A DNA stretch of 64,000 nt from Streptomyces katrae (GTDB taxonomy: Bacteria; Actinomycetota; Actinomycetes; Streptomycetales; Streptomycetaceae), in contig NZ_JNZY01000010.1 of NCBI RefSeq assembly GCF_000717655.1, forward strand, positions 248,001 through 312,000. The letters run 5' to 3'. The translations under genes and the position numbers were made by a program. This document shows, in pieces, positions 1 to 8,371 of the stretch. The notes under the pieces were generated by a model. The model had not been told where the DNA came from, ran no database searches, and saw nothing but the letters and a program-made list of their open reading frames with translations. Each line of letters begins with the position of its first letter. Within the stretch, counting starts at the first letter, position 1.

Positions 1-1
1 C

Positions 2-523
2 TTCATGGGGCAGGTCCGCGTCGGCCTGCGCGCGGTGTCCGCCGTCGTCGAGGATCCGGGGGAGGTGCTGAGCCGGGCCAACGACGTGCTGCTGTCGCTG
101 GACTGCGAACTCTTCGCGACCTGCACCCTGCTCCGCTTCGACCCCGAGACCTGGGAGCTCGAGACCGCCCGGGCCGGCCACGTGCCCTCCGTCTGGGCCA
201 CGGTCGACGGCCGGTACGGCATCACCGACGACGAGGGCGGCCTGCCGCTGGGGGTGGAGCCCGGGGCGGGATACGCGGTGACCCGGCGCCGGCTGGACCA
301 GGCGGGCTCCATCGTCCTGCTCACCGACGGCGTCGTCGAAGGGCCGTCGTTCCCGATCGACGTCGGACTCGCCCGCGTGGTCCGCGTGGTCCGGGAGGCG
401 GCCGGAGGCGATCCCGACGAGCTCGCCGCCGAGATCATGAAAGTGGCCGACTCCACCGGCCATGCCGACGACGCGGCGGTGCTCGTCCTCAGCCACGACG
501 CGGCAGGCCCCCGGCACTGGTAG
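2..523 (+). CDS. SpoIIE-type PP2C serine phosphatase, C-terminal part (5' end outside window)
   Basis: This is the C-terminal part of a SpoIIE/RsbU-like PP2C phosphatase; the frame is open to the window edge, so the start lies upstream. Family hallmarks are the segment RAGHVPSVW (the family's 'AGHPPP' region), LLTDGVVEG (metal-binding Asp) and the terminal DDAAVLVL with paired aspartates. Such proteins dephosphorylate anti-sigma-factor antagonists or close two-component-like circuits in actinobacteria. The stop is followed after 3 nt by the GTG of a MASE1 membrane protein, so the two are probably co-transcribed and translationally coupled. Sensor domains upstream cannot be judged. Confidence 0.88.
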   Translation, partial: FMGQVRVGLRAVSAVVEDPGEVLSRANDVLLSLDCELFATCTLLRFDPETWELETARAGHVPSVWATVDGRYGITDDEGGLPLGVEPGAGYAVTRRRLDQAGSIVLLTDGVVEGPSFPIDVGLARVVRVVREAAGGDPDELAAEIMKVADSTGHADDAAVLVLSHDAAGPRHW

Positions 524-526
524 GGC

Positions 527-1522
527 GTGTCACGCTCCGTCCGGGGGCGGCGGCTGTTGTCTGATGCTGTGGTGCGCACCGAGGAATGGCGACGTCCCGC
601 AGGAACCCTTCTCCGGATCCTCGGCGTCGCCGCCGCCTACTACGCCGCGGGACGGATCGGCCTCCTGCTGCGCGTGGTCGTCGAGGGCGCGCAGGTCACG
701 CCCCTGTGGCTGCCCACGGGCATCGCGGTCGCCGCCCTGCTGTGGTTCGGGCTGCGGATCTGGCCGGGGATCGCCCTCGGCACGTTCCTCGCCATCGAAC
801 ACCTCAGCAGTTTCCAGACCGCGGACGTCGGGATCGTCGTGGGGAACACCCTCGCGCCGGTGTGCGCGTACCTGCTGCTGCGCCGCTTGGGCTTCCGCAC
901 CGAGATGGACCGGCTGCGGGACGGCCTGGCCCTGGTCTTCGTGGGCGGGCTCGTGCCGATGCTGATCAGCGCGTCCCTCGGCACCGGGATGCTGGTGGCC
1001 ACCGGCGACCTGGCGCTGAGCGGGTTCTGGCCGGTGTGGTCGGCGTGGTGGGTCGGTGATGCGATGGGGGTGCTCGTGGTGACCCCGGTGCTGCTCGTCC
1101 TGCCCACGGTCCGGATGCCGGACGATGCCTACCGCGTCGCCGAGGCGGTGGCGCTTGCCGTCGCCGTCGGGCTCGGCGTGTTCATGGCTTCCCGGAGCGC
1201 GTTGTCGCTGCTGTTCCTCGTCTTCCCGCTGCTGATCTGGTCGGCCGTGCGGTTCCAGCTGGCCGGCAGCGCGCCCTGCGTCCTGATCATGTCCGTCGTG
1301 GTGATCTCGGCGGCGACCGATCGCGCCGGACCGTTCGCCGGCCACACCCTCTTCGAGATCATGGTCAACCTCCAGGCGCTCAACGGCTCGGCGGCTCTTA
1401 CCGCGCTGCTGCTGTCCGCGATGGTCACCGAACAGAACAACATCCGGCTGAAGATCGAGCAGGTGTGCGAGGACCTGGCCGAGGTCGTCGACCGCCTCGC
1501 CCCCCGCAGACCGGGGGACTGA
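527..1522 (+). CDS. MASE1-domain integral membrane protein
   Basis: A 331-residue polytopic membrane protein with about eight hydrophobic segments. The opening pattern, AAYYAAGRIGLLL followed by TPLWLPTGIAVAALL, is characteristic of the MASE1 membrane sensor domain. MASE1 usually precedes histidine kinase, GGDEF or phosphatase modules; here the protein ends soon after the last membrane segment with a short helical tail (about 300-331), so it is a stand-alone sensor. The GTG at 527 begins 3 nt after the phosphatase stop and has no own ribosome site, which suggests coupling; GTGs at 569 and 572 are alternatives. A plausible role, inferred from context only, is a membrane input for the adjacent SpoIIE phosphatase. 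Confidence 0.85.
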   Translation: MSRSVRGRRLLSDAVVRTEEWRRPAGTLLRILGVAAAYYAAGRIGLLLRVVVEGAQVTPLWLPTGIAVAALLWFGLRIWPGIALGTFLAIEHLSSFQTADVGIVVGNTLAPVCAYLLLRRLGFRTEMDRLRDGLALVFVGGLVPMLISASLGTGMLVATGDLALSGFWPVWSAWWVGDAMGVLVVTPVLLVLPTVRMPDDAYRVAEAVALAVAVGLGVFMASRSALSLLFLVFPLLIWSAVRFQLAGSAPCVLIMSVVVISAATDRAGPFAGHTLFEIMVNLQALNGSAALTALLLSAMVTEQNNIRLKIEQVCEDLAEVVDRLAPRRPGD

Positions 1523-1535
1523 CCGGCCGGAGGAC

Positions 1536-2787
1536 TCAGTTGCGTGCCTCCGCGGGCGGCAGCGCGTCCGCGACGGCGCGCGCGCGTACGGATCCCCGCT
1601 CGGTCCCGTCGGACGGGAGCTCGTACGGCGCGCGCGGGCTTCCTCGACGGCGTACCAGTCGATGCCGGGACGGCGCAGCCGGGGCGTGACCTTCAGCGGG
1701 GCGTCCAGCGCGCTGTGCACCGACGCCGCCGGGTAGTGCATCCCCCCACCGGCACGGATTCCGGCAGCCCCCGGACGGGCCGTGTCGAGGGCCTTCTGTA
1801 CGGCGCCCGCGGCCGCCTTCACGTCGACCGACGCTGTCGTCCCGCCCTCGTGCAGCGGGCTCATCCGGTACATCGCGCTGTCGCCGAACCGGGCACGCTG
1901 CGCCGCGGAGCAGTCGGCCGCGAGCGCGGCGAACCGGGCCCGGCGGGATCCAGCCAGTCGGGCCGGGTGAACCCGTCCCAGGTGCCCCGGGGTCGTACCC
2001 GGGGGCCGGGGTTGCGGGTCCGCGAAGCCGGGCGGCCCCGTGCCGAAGAAGCCGGTCAGGACCGGGTCCGGCCGAGGGCGCGCAGTTCGTCGGCGGCCCG
2101 CCCGCCGAGCGCCGCCCGTTCCTCGATCGGCTGCTCGCCGACCGGACCGCCGAAACCGCTCGGGTGCTGCAGCGGCCACCAGCTCCGGTGCGCGGGGGGC
2201 GGGGATCCATGTTGCGCAGTCCCGCCGCCGTGCACCCGTACCGCTGGGGGGTCGCGCAGTACGGGCGCCGGCCGATGTCCCCGTGGGCGACGTGCCGCGG
2301 GTCCGGCCGACGCCGGTCAGCGCGGTCGCCGGCGGGCTGCCCCGGACGACGACGGCCCGGCCGGACACCGCGAAGCCGTGCAGGAGGTGAACTGGCCGGC
2401 GTGCCGGGGCAGCAGCCGTCGCAGCGCGGCCCGGGCGGCGGGCACGCCCGTGCGTACCGGGCAGATGACGAGGAAGGCACCGGCGCCGGGCGCGTTCCCC
2501 GCGACTGCCCTACGATTTCCCGGCGCGCCGACCGCCACCACCCCGGCTGCTCGGCGCATGCCCCGCCCGACCCCGGGGGACGTGGCCGCCCCGGGCCCGG
2601 ACGCCACCGAGACCGTCGACCCCGGGCGAACACCGCGGGCAGGACCGGGAATCGGCCAGCCGCGCCCCCGAGCCGACACCTGCCGCGCGCGGGCCGGATT
2701 ACCGTGACCGCCGGGTCCCGCGAACGCACACCCACGCACCCCCACGAGGACCCACACGAGCACGCCCACCCGCACGGCCGTCCGCAC
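1536..2787 (-). pseudogene. Decayed alpha-N-acetylglucosaminidase (GH89) gene
   Basis: No intact frame covers this stretch, but pieces of a GH89 (NAGLU-like) enzyme can be read in order on the minus strand by switching frames. They are: a signal peptide from 2787 (MRTAVRVGVLVWVLVGV); AARAALRRLLPRHAGQF near 2400; FAVSGRAVVV with TALTGV near 2330; HVAHGDI near 2290; WWPLQHPSGFGGPVGEQ with IEERAALG near 2150; GFFGTGPPGFADP near 2040; and RFGDSAMYRMSPLHEGG, the family's conserved 'LLHEGG' region, near 1860. At least three frameshifts are needed. At about 1.25 kb it is much shorter than a normal 700-residue GH89 gene, so internal sequence has been lost. The segment below about 1780, including IDWYAVEEAR, I cannot assign to GH89. 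Confidence 0.8.
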
Positions 2788-2854
2788 GGCGCAGCGCAGC
2801 GCGCCGTGCAGCGCGAGGCCGTCACCACCCCGGACCCGTCACCGGAGGAGCCCG

Positions 2855-5530
2855 ATGAACCCGATGAACCCGATACTCGAGGCGGTCCGCGAAGGCCGCA
2901 CCGACCTGATCCCCGGCCTGCTCAAGCCGCTCACGCCGCCCGAGCGCCGGGAGCTGCTCGCCCGACTCGCCGATCTGCGCCGCGAGATCCGCGGCTGGGA
3001 CTGGAACCACTGGCAGGAGCGCGACCGCATCCGCTCCGGCCTGCTCGTCGCGGGCGTCGGCTGTCACACGGGCGCGGCCGCCGCGGCCTCCTGGATCGGT
3101 GCTTCCGATCTCCGCGACGGGGAGCAGTTACCCACCGGACTGCTGCTCGGCCTGCTCGCCGACCGCGACCCCGGCTGGCTCGGAGATCTCGCCCACCGCC
3201 TCGCCGACCGCCCCGCGACCGCCGAGGCGGACTATCCGCTGATCCGGGAGCTGGTCCGGCTCGCCGGCTGCCCCGTCCCCACCACCGACGCGTTCGTGCA
3301 CGGCTGGGTCCGGTCCATCTTCACGATGGACCGTGCCCGCTCCACGCACAGCCCGCTGTCGATCGTCCTGCGCCAGGACCCGTACGCACGCGAGCTGGTG
3401 CCCCAGCTCTTCGTGACGGCCGAGTCTCCCGAGGCGCTCCACTGGTGCAGCGATCCGACGGCCCCGAACCACTGGCCGTCCGAGCTGGCCGCGCTCGCAC
3501 AGGAGGGGATCGTCGAGCGCCGAGTCCTGGTCGACGGCTGCGTCGCCCGCCTGCTGCGGGGCGGCCGGCAGAACCAGCTGAAGTTCTTCCTCGCCATGCT
3601 GGAACGCCTCGAACTCACCCCTGCCGAGGAACGGGAGCGCACGGCCGACTGGATCGCGATGGCCGCCGACGGGCCGTCGCCGCTCGCCGGACACGCCCAG
3701 CAGGTGCTCGCCCGGCTGTCCGAGGCGGGCGAACTGCCGGCGGAGCAACTCGCGCAGATGGCGCGCGCCGTGCTCCGCCGAGCCGAGAAGAAGCTCGTAC
3801 GCGCCCAACTGGTGCTCCTGGGCCAGGCCTTACGACGCGACCCGGCCGCCCGGCACGTACTGCTGCCCACTGCCGCCCTTGCCTTCGGGCACGAGGACAC
3901 CGCCCTGCAGGAGCGCGCCCTCGGGCTGCTCGTGCGGCACCTGCCCCCCGGCGACCGGGAGCTGCGCCGCGAACTCGCCCTCCACGCCGATGCCTTGAGC
4001 CCCGTACACCGGCGCGCCGCCGCGGAGCTGCTCGGGTCTGCGGGCGGCAGCTGCGCGGAGCCGGCGTACGAGGAGGTCCTGCCCCCGGCGCCGGTACGCC
4101 GCCGCCTCGCCGCCGAACCCCCGACGCTCGCCCGGACCGTCGGCCTGGTGGCGGCTTCCGTCACGTGCGCGGAGCAGACCGCCGCCGCGTTCGAGTCCGC
4201 CCTCGACGGGCTCGTCCGGCACGCCCACCACGACCGCGCGGCCCTGGCCGAGGCCCTGCGCCCAGTCCTCGGTGGCCGCTGGTGGCATCCCGAGGGCGGC
4301 CGGCCGGTGGATCCGGAACGGCTGTCCGGGCTGGAGCCGATGGCGGCGGCGGTCCTCGGCCGGGTCCGCGCGTACGACCTGCGGCCGGACCGGGCCTTGC
4401 GCGGCGACGGCTGCCGGCCCGATTGCGTCCACGCCGCACTGAGCGCCGTGACGGCCTCCCGGGTGGCGGAGGCCGCATACCGCGTCCTCACCGACCCGCT
4501 GCCGTTCCTGCTCGCGACCCCCACCTGGGAGACGGGCTCCCTGGAGCCCGAGGAGCTCGTCGTACGGCTCGCCGCCTACCGGCGGCTCGGTGCGGAGCCC
4601 GCCCCGGCCGACTTCGCCCAGGCGCTGCTGCGCGTACGGCGCGACCCCGCCGCGGTGCCCGCGGCAGCCGAGCTCGGCACGCCCGAGGGCGAGCGGCTGG
4701 CGGCCTGGCTCACGGGTGCGGGCGAACCGCCCGCGGTGCTGCGCCGGGTGACGGTACCGGCGGCGGCTCCGGACCCGCAGGCCGGCCGCCTCTGGTGGGA
4801 CCGGCCCCCGGCGGCGGCCCGGCAGATCGTGCTCGAGACCCGGGAACGGTGCGTCGTCCGGCAGGAGTTCCCGGCGGCCTTCCGCAGGCTGGACCGGGCG
4901 CTCGCCGAGCCGGCCCGCAGCTGCTCCCGGGTGTGCGAGGGCGGCCTCGTCCAGCAGGCCGTCCTGCCCGAGGACCGCGAGACGCAGGCGGCCTGGCTGC
5001 TGCCCGAGGTGACAGCGGGCGCAACGGCGCGGGAGCGCGGCGCGGGAGCGCCGCTGCCCCGGCTGGCGGAGCTGGGCGGACCGGCGGGCCCGGCCCTGCA
5101 CCTGGCGGTGGCCACCGGTCTCGGTGCGGGCCATGCCGAGGACCGCCGCGCGGCCGTGGACGCGCTGCTGCTCCTCGCGGCCCGCGGCGAGCTGGACGCC
5201 CCGGGGCTCGGGCGGGATCTGGCCGAACTGCTCGGTCTGGGCACGGTGAAGCCCAGCCGGCTGGCCGAGGCGGCGCGCGCGGCCGCCGCCACCGGTGCGT
5301 ACGCCACGACCTGGGCGGTGCTCGCGGAGGCGCTGCCGCCGCTGCTGGCTGGGGGCGCCGCCGCGCGGGGCACGGGCGAGCTGCTGGCGGTGGCCGCGGA
5401 CTGCGTGGAGCGCTGCGGTGCGCACGGTCCCGCCCCGGCGGGGCTGGCCGAAGCCGCGGCGCGGACGGGATCCTCACAACTCGTCACGCAGGCCCGGCGG
5501 TTGCGGGCAGCCCTGGCGGCGGCTTCGTAG
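2855..5530 (+). CDS. Large HEAT-like helical protein, DUF6493-like
   Basis: An 891-residue soluble protein without signal peptide or membrane segments, rich in Leu/Ala/Arg amphipathic helices of the HEAT/ARM type. The N-terminal block, with GWDWNHWQERDR followed by a TGAAAAASWIGA stretch, resembles a family I remember as DUF6493, often found beside SWIM zinc-finger, MoxR ATPase and VWA genes in streptomycetes. None of those partners is present here, so this is an orphan copy. The ATG at 2855 is supported by GGAGGAG at 2844-2850, 4 nt upstream. The family name is from memory and the function unknown. Confidence 0.85.
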   Translation: MNPMNPILEAVREGRTDLIPGLLKPLTPPERRELLARLADLRREIRGWDWNHWQERDRIRSGLLVAGVGCHTGAAAAASWIGASDLRDGEQLPTGLLLGLLADRDPGWLGDLAHRLADRPATAEADYPLIRELVRLAGCPVPTTDAFVHGWVRSIFTMDRARSTHSPLSIVLRQDPYARELVPQLFVTAESPEALHWCSDPTAPNHWPSELAALAQEGIVERRVLVDGCVARLLRGGRQNQLKFFLAMLERLELTPAEERERTADWIAMAADGPSPLAGHAQQVLARLSEAGELPAEQLAQMARAVLRRAEKKLVRAQLVLLGQALRRDPAARHVLLPTAALAFGHEDTALQERALGLLVRHLPPGDRELRRELALHADALSPVHRRAAAELLGSAGGSCAEPAYEEVLPPAPVRRRLAAEPPTLARTVGLVAASVTCAEQTAAAFESALDGLVRHAHHDRAALAEALRPVLGGRWWHPEGGRPVDPERLSGLEPMAAAVLGRVRAYDLRPDRALRGDGCRPDCVHAALSAVTASRVAEAAYRVLTDPLPFLLATPTWETGSLEPEELVVRLAAYRRLGAEPAPADFAQALLRVRRDPAAVPAAAELGTPEGERLAAWLTGAGEPPAVLRRVTVPAAAPDPQAGRLWWDRPPAAARQIVLETRERCVVRQEFPAAFRRLDRALAEPARSCSRVCEGGLVQQAVLPEDRETQAAWLLPEVTAGATARERGAGAPLPRLAELGGPAGPALHLAVATGLGAGHAEDRRAAVDALLLLAARGELDAPGLGRDLAELLGLGTVKPSRLAEAARAAAATGAYATTWAVLAEALPPLLAGGAAARGTGELLAVAADCVERCGAHGPAPAGLAEAAARTGSSQLVTQARRLRAALAAAS

Positions 5531-5588
5531 CGGGTCGGCGGAGGGGCCGGGGACACGCCGCGCAGCCGGCTTTCCGGCCGTGAACGCG

Positions 5589-5625
5589 CCCACCCGGCAG
5601 CGGAGGAGATCCGCTGCCGGGTGGG
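5589..5625. terminator. Bidirectional hairpin terminator
   Basis: Perfect 15-bp inverted repeat (arms 5589-5603 and 5611-5625, 7-nt loop). It lies between the convergent ends of the HEAT-like gene and the RDD gene, so it can serve both. Confidence 0.85.
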
Positions 5626-5645
5626 AGGAGGGGAGAGGGGCGGCC

Positions 5646-6278
5646 TCAGCCCTTGGGGACCGTGATGACGACGGTGCTGCACACCTTGTCGGCGAAGGTC
5701 TGCTTCTTCTCGTCCCACAGCGGCCACAGCCAGCCGACGTAGCAGGCGAGGCTGTCGAGGGCGTGGGCCAGCTTGCGGACGAACGCCATGCCGAAGCCGA
5801 GGGTGCTGCCGTCGGCTTCGCGGCGCACGCTGATGCCGAGGACCTTCTTGCCGATCGTCTGACCGGTGGCGCCCTCCTTGTACAGCTGGAAGACCGCCAT
5901 GCCGATCGCGTACAGCACGCCGATCGTGAAGAAGATGCCGGGCTCGGCCGTGGCCGGGTTGTCCGCGCTGGCGAGGTCGATGAACCCCAGCGCGTACATC
6001 GGACCCGCGATGATCAGGAGGTCCAGCAGGTACGCGCCGAAGCGCTGGCCCCAGTGGGCGAGCGGCGGCATACCGGAGCCGGGCATGCCGGGCGGCGGGT
6101 ACGCGCCGTACGGGGGCGGGGTCTGCTGCGGGTAGCCGTACTGCGGGGGGACGCCCTGCGGAGGCTGCTGCGGGTAACCGTACTGCGGCGGCACGCCCTG
6201 GGGGGCCTGCTGCGGGTAGCCGGGCTGACCCTGCGGGGGCTGCTGGCCGTACGGGTTGTTCGGGTCGCCGAAGCTCAT
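5646..6278 (-). CDS. RDD family membrane protein with Pro/Gln/Tyr-rich N-terminus
   Basis: A 210-residue protein. Residues 1 to about 65 are a low-complexity tail built from repeats of the type [12 protein letters not shown]; the rest is an RDD domain with about three membrane segments. The RDD signature shows as [23 protein letters not shown] and the later FVRKLAH/DSL region. The tail is likely cytoplasmic and disordered, a common Streptomyces variant. RDD proteins are small membrane proteins of mostly unknown role; some are linked to ion exchange. It stands alone, divergent from the phospholipase D gene. Confidence 0.9.
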   Translation of the reverse strand: MSFGDPNNPYGQQPPQGQPGYPQQAPQGVPPQYGYPQQPPQGVPPQYGYPQQTPPPYGAYPPPGMPGSGMPPLAHWGQRFGAYLLDLLIIAGPMYALGFIDLASADNPATAEPGIFFTIGVLYAIGMAVFQLYKEGATGQTIGKKVLGISVRREADGSTLGFGMAFVRKLAHALDSLACYVGWLWPLWDEKKQTFADKVCSTVVITVPKG

Positions 6279-6607
6279 GGCGAAAACTCTCCGGTGTCGG
6301 AAACGGGGACGTAGCGCAACGACCGGAGGAACATCACCATGTGGGCGGTTTTGCCCCCCTGAGCGGCCGCGATCTAGCGCGCATCATCGTGGTCGTTCCA
6401 TCGACCGGTTGTCCAATCCGGCCAGTTCGGCCCGGCTTCGAGGCGGCCGCACACCTGTCGCGCGCCCCCAACCGCCCCGCCGCGCCGAGGTGGCCGAATC
6501 CCATGAGCGGGAATTCCGGGCACTTCCGACCCGGTGGTAACTTCCGCGAGTTGATCTGGCCGGTCGCCCCACGCGGCGACGGCGATCCCTCCTGCAAGGA
6601 AGTCACA
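6279..6607. other. Intergenic region between divergent RDD and phospholipase D genes
   Basis: A 329-bp non-coding stretch that must hold the promoters of both divergent genes. I see no convincing -35/-10 pair. A long open frame on the plus strand continues through it (from 6341), but its product lacks any recognisable segment before the signal peptide starting at 6608. Confidence 0.5.
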
Positions 6608-8278
6608 TTGCACCGCCATTCCCTTCCCCGTCCGTCCGCTCCCGTCAGCCGCGGGGTGGTCTCGGCCGTCCTGTTGGCCCTGTTCACCGCCGTCCCGGCC
6701 TCGGCCGCCGCGGCGGCCGGCTCCGGGCCCGCCGCCACCCCGGCGCCCCACCTCGATGCGGTGGAGCGGACGCTCCGCCAGGTTTCCCCCGGCCTCGAAG
6801 GCCAGGTATGGGAGCGCACCGGCGGCAACGTGCTCGACGCCTCGACTCCCGGCGGTGCCGACTGGCTGCTGCAGACCCCCGGCTGCTGGGGTGACGACAC
6901 CTGCACCGCACGGCCGGGAACGGAGCGGCTCCTGTCGAAGATGACGGAGAACATCTCCCAGGCGACGCAGACCGTCGACATATCGACTCTTGCACCGTTA
7001 CCCGACGGAGCGTTCCAGGACGCGATCGTCGCAGGCCTCAAGTCCTCGGCCGCGCGCGGGAACAAGCTCAAGGTGCGCGTCCTGGTCGGCGCGGCGCCGC
7101 TCTACCACCTGAACGTGATGCCCTCGAAGTACCGTGACGAGCTCGTCGCCAGGCTCGGCCCGGACGCCCGCGGCATCGACCTGAACGTCGCCTCGATGAC
7201 GACCTCGAAGACGGCGTTCTCGTGGAACCACTCCAAGCTCCTCGTGGTCGACGGCCGGTCCGTGATCACCGGCGGCATCAACAGCTGGAAGGGCGACTAC
7301 CTGGAGACCGCGCATCCGGTCGCCGACGTCGACCTCGCCCTGCGCGGGCCGGCCGCCGCATCCGCCGGCCGCTACCTGGACGAGCTGTGGTCCTGGACCT
7401 GCCGCAACAAGAGCAACCTCGCCAGCGTCTGGTTCGCCTCGTCCAACGGCGCCGGGTGCATGCCCAAGCTGGCCGAGGACACCGCTGCGGCCACTCCTCC
7501 GGCCACCGCTGCGGCCACGCCTCCGGCGAGCCCGGGCAACGTACCGGCCATCGCCGTCGGCGGGCTCGGCGTCGGAATCAAGCGCAACGATCCGTCCTCG
7601 GCCTTCCGGCCCACCCTGCCGAGCGCCCCCGACACCAAGTGCACCGTCGGCCTGCACGACAACACCAACGCCGACCGCGACTACGACACGGTCAACCCGG
7701 AGGAGAGCGCCCTGCGGACGCTGATCTCCAGCGCGAACCGGCACGTCGAGATCTCCCAACAGGACGTCAACGCGACCTGTCCGCCGCTGCCCCGCTATGA
7801 CATCCGCGTCTACGACGCCCTCGCCGCGCGGATGGCCGCCGGGGTGAAGGTCCGCATCGTCGTCAGCGACCCCGCCAACCGCGGAGCCGTCGGCAGCGGA
7901 GGCTACTCGCAGATCAAGTCCCTCTCGGAGATCAGCGACACCCTCCGCGACCGCCTCGCCCTGCTGACCGGCGACCAGGGCACGGCCAGGGCCGCGATGT
8001 GCGCGAACCTCCAACTGGCCACGTTCCGCGGCGCGCAGAGCCCGACGTGGGCGGACGGCCACCCGTACGCGCAGCACCACAAGGTGGTCTCCGTGGACGG
8101 CTCGGCCTTCTACATCGGCTCCAAGAACCTCTACCCGTCGTGGCTCCAGGACTTCGGCTACGTGGTCGAGAGCCCCACGGCGGCGGGGCAGCTGAACGCC
8201 CAGCTCCTGGCGCCGCAGTGGCAGTACTCCCGCGCGACCGCCACGGTCGACCACGAACGCTCCCTCTGCCAGGCCTGA
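6608..8278 (+). CDS. pld: Secreted phospholipase D (HKD family)
   Basis: A 556-residue secreted phospholipase D, the size of known Streptomyces precursors. It carries two HKD motifs: [10 protein letters not shown] (first His about 208) followed by SVITGGIN, and [10 protein letters not shown] (about 490) followed by IGSKNLYP. These form the single active site through which phosphatidyl groups are hydrolysed or transferred. An Ala/Thr/Pro spacer (about 295-315) separates the two halves. I place the start at TTG 6608 because AAGGAAG lies 6 nt upstream and a typical signal peptide follows (basic HRHSLPRP, hydrophobic [13 protein letters not shown], cleavage near ASA). The frame is open further upstream to 6341, but that part looks non-coding. 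Confidence 0.93.
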   Translation: MHRHSLPRPSAPVSRGVVSAVLLALFTAVPASAAAAAGSGPAATPAPHLDAVERTLRQVSPGLEGQVWERTGGNVLDASTPGGADWLLQTPGCWGDDTCTARPGTERLLSKMTENISQATQTVDISTLAPLPDGAFQDAIVAGLKSSAARGNKLKVRVLVGAAPLYHLNVMPSKYRDELVARLGPDARGIDLNVASMTTSKTAFSWNHSKLLVVDGRSVITGGINSWKGDYLETAHPVADVDLALRGPAAASAGRYLDELWSWTCRNKSNLASVWFASSNGAGCMPKLAEDTAAATPPATAAATPPASPGNVPAIAVGGLGVGIKRNDPSSAFRPTLPSAPDTKCTVGLHDNTNADRDYDTVNPEESALRTLISSANRHVEISQQDVNATCPPLPRYDIRVYDALAARMAAGVKVRIVVSDPANRGAVGSGGYSQIKSLSEISDTLRDRLALLTGDQGTARAAMCANLQLATFRGAQSPTWADGHPYAQHHKVVSVDGSAFYIGSKNLYPSWLQDFGYVVESPTAAGQLNAQLLAPQWQYSRATATVDHERSLCQA

Positions 8279-8303
8279 GCACCCTCCCGCCGCGCACACG
8301 ACA

Positions 8304-8332
8304 CCGCCCCCGGCATCGAATGCCGGGGGCGG
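8304..8332. terminator. Hairpin terminator after phospholipase D
   Basis: Perfect 13-bp GC-rich stem (8304-8316 with 8320-8332) and a CGA loop, 25 nt after the phospholipase stop. It also faces the 3' end of the convergent broken gene. Confidence 0.85.
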
Positions 8333-8371
8333 TTCCCGCACTGCTCGTCGGCGTCAGCCGTCGTGGGGCGC

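Noticed and set aside
2164..5583. A 1,139-codon plus-strand frame overlapping the HEAT-like gene.
   Set aside because: Arg/Pro/Gly-rich shadow of the 2855-5530 gene, which has a clear start and ribosome site.
6341..6607. N-terminal extension of phospholipase D from ATG 6341.
   Set aside because: It would bury the signal peptide behind 89 residues; TTG 6608 has a ribosome site and gives the standard precursor length.
7480..7540. Ala/Thr/Pro repeat in phospholipase D as a mobile or regulatory repeat.
   Set aside because: It is a short in-frame linker between the two HKD halves of the secreted enzyme.
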